Shown in pieces: positions 23,375 through 23,467 of a DNA stretch of 23,467 nt. Every line of letters begins with the position of its first letter. Within the stretch, counting starts at the first letter, position 1. This DNA is from an uncultured Collinsella sp. (GTDB taxonomy: Bacteria; Actinomycetota; Coriobacteriia; Coriobacteriales; Coriobacteriaceae): positions 1 to 23,467 of the forward strand of contig CAKUGT010000025.1 in assembly GCA_934654795.1 (NCBI GenBank), in the 5' to 3' direction. The position numbers and the translations under genes were made by a program. The notes below the pieces were generated by a model. It saw nothing but the letters and a program-made list of their open reading frames with translations. It did no database searches and had not been told where the DNA came from.

Positions 23375-23467
23375 TTAGTCTTTGCAAATTACCTTTGAAC
23401 CTTCACCATCAATTACAATTCCCTGACGGTTGTTAATTGGGCATAGATTCAAATCCGAAAACTCAGT
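23375..23467 (-). CDS. C-terminal part of an unknown protein, 5' end outside window
   Basis: The minus-strand frame from the window edge runs 30 codons, TEFSDLNLCPINNRQG then IVIDGEGSKVICKD, and stops with TAA (23377-23375). GC is about 37%, far below the rest of the window, which suggests recent acquisition. The peptide is not recognised. The residue pattern (NNRQGIVIDGEGSKVI) looks like real protein, but 30 codons cannot prove it. Confidence 0.45.
   Translation of the reverse strand, partial: TEFSDLNLCPINNRQGIVIDGEGSKVICKD

Overview
The window is a high-GC bacterial chromosome segment made almost entirely of housekeeping genes. The gene order DivIVA-like coiled-coil protein, DUF177, rpmF, plsX, acpP, rnc, smc, ftsY, ffh resembles the actinobacterial order around Mycobacterium sepIVA. 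Together with the FakA-type fatty-acid kinase next to an Asp23 protein, the high GC and the DUF134-NifX fusion, this suggests a gut Coriobacteriia (Collinsella-like) Actinomycetota. That placement is inferred from memory of gene families, not from a search.

Layout. 1-5359 (+): a dense run of the Asp23/YloU C-terminal part, fakA, recG, rsmD and coaD; recG/rsmD and rsmD/coaD overlap. 5428-14876 (+): division, envelope, lipid, RNA and secretion genes, namely a SepIVA-like protein, DUF177, rpmF, plsX, acpP, rnc, smc, ftsY and ffh, closed by a terminator. plsX and acpP each have a -10-like element followed by a terminator-like hairpin in the leader. 14982-15746 (-): a DUF134 DNA-binding domain fused to a NifX-type domain with a Cys/His-rich tail. 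Its promoter is flanked by two TGRCATATGTCA palindromes whose centres are 53 bp apart. 15913-17289 (+): thyA-folA for thymidylate and folate. 17399-19788 (+): a SpoU-family RNA methyltransferase and a MATE exporter. 19811-20296 (-): a cobalamin adenosyltransferase converging on the MATE gene; a perfect 30-bp palindrome holds both stop codons. 20389-22281 (+): ftsH with a strong terminator. 22363-22854 (+): a DUF523 protein.

The last 600 bases break the pattern. The DUF523 3' end runs into an antisense serine-recombinase C-terminal remnant, then an IS3-family transposase remnant with a likely right end, then a GC-poor (about 37%) partial gene on the minus strand. This looks like the edge of an acquired region.

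No rRNA, tRNA or CRISPR array was seen. The best candidates for a second look are the DUF134-NifX regulator with its paired operators, the palindrome shared by two stop codons, an Asp-to-Asn change at a metal-binding position of RNase III, the hairpin leaders of plsX and acpP, and the chimeric 3' end of the DUF523 gene.
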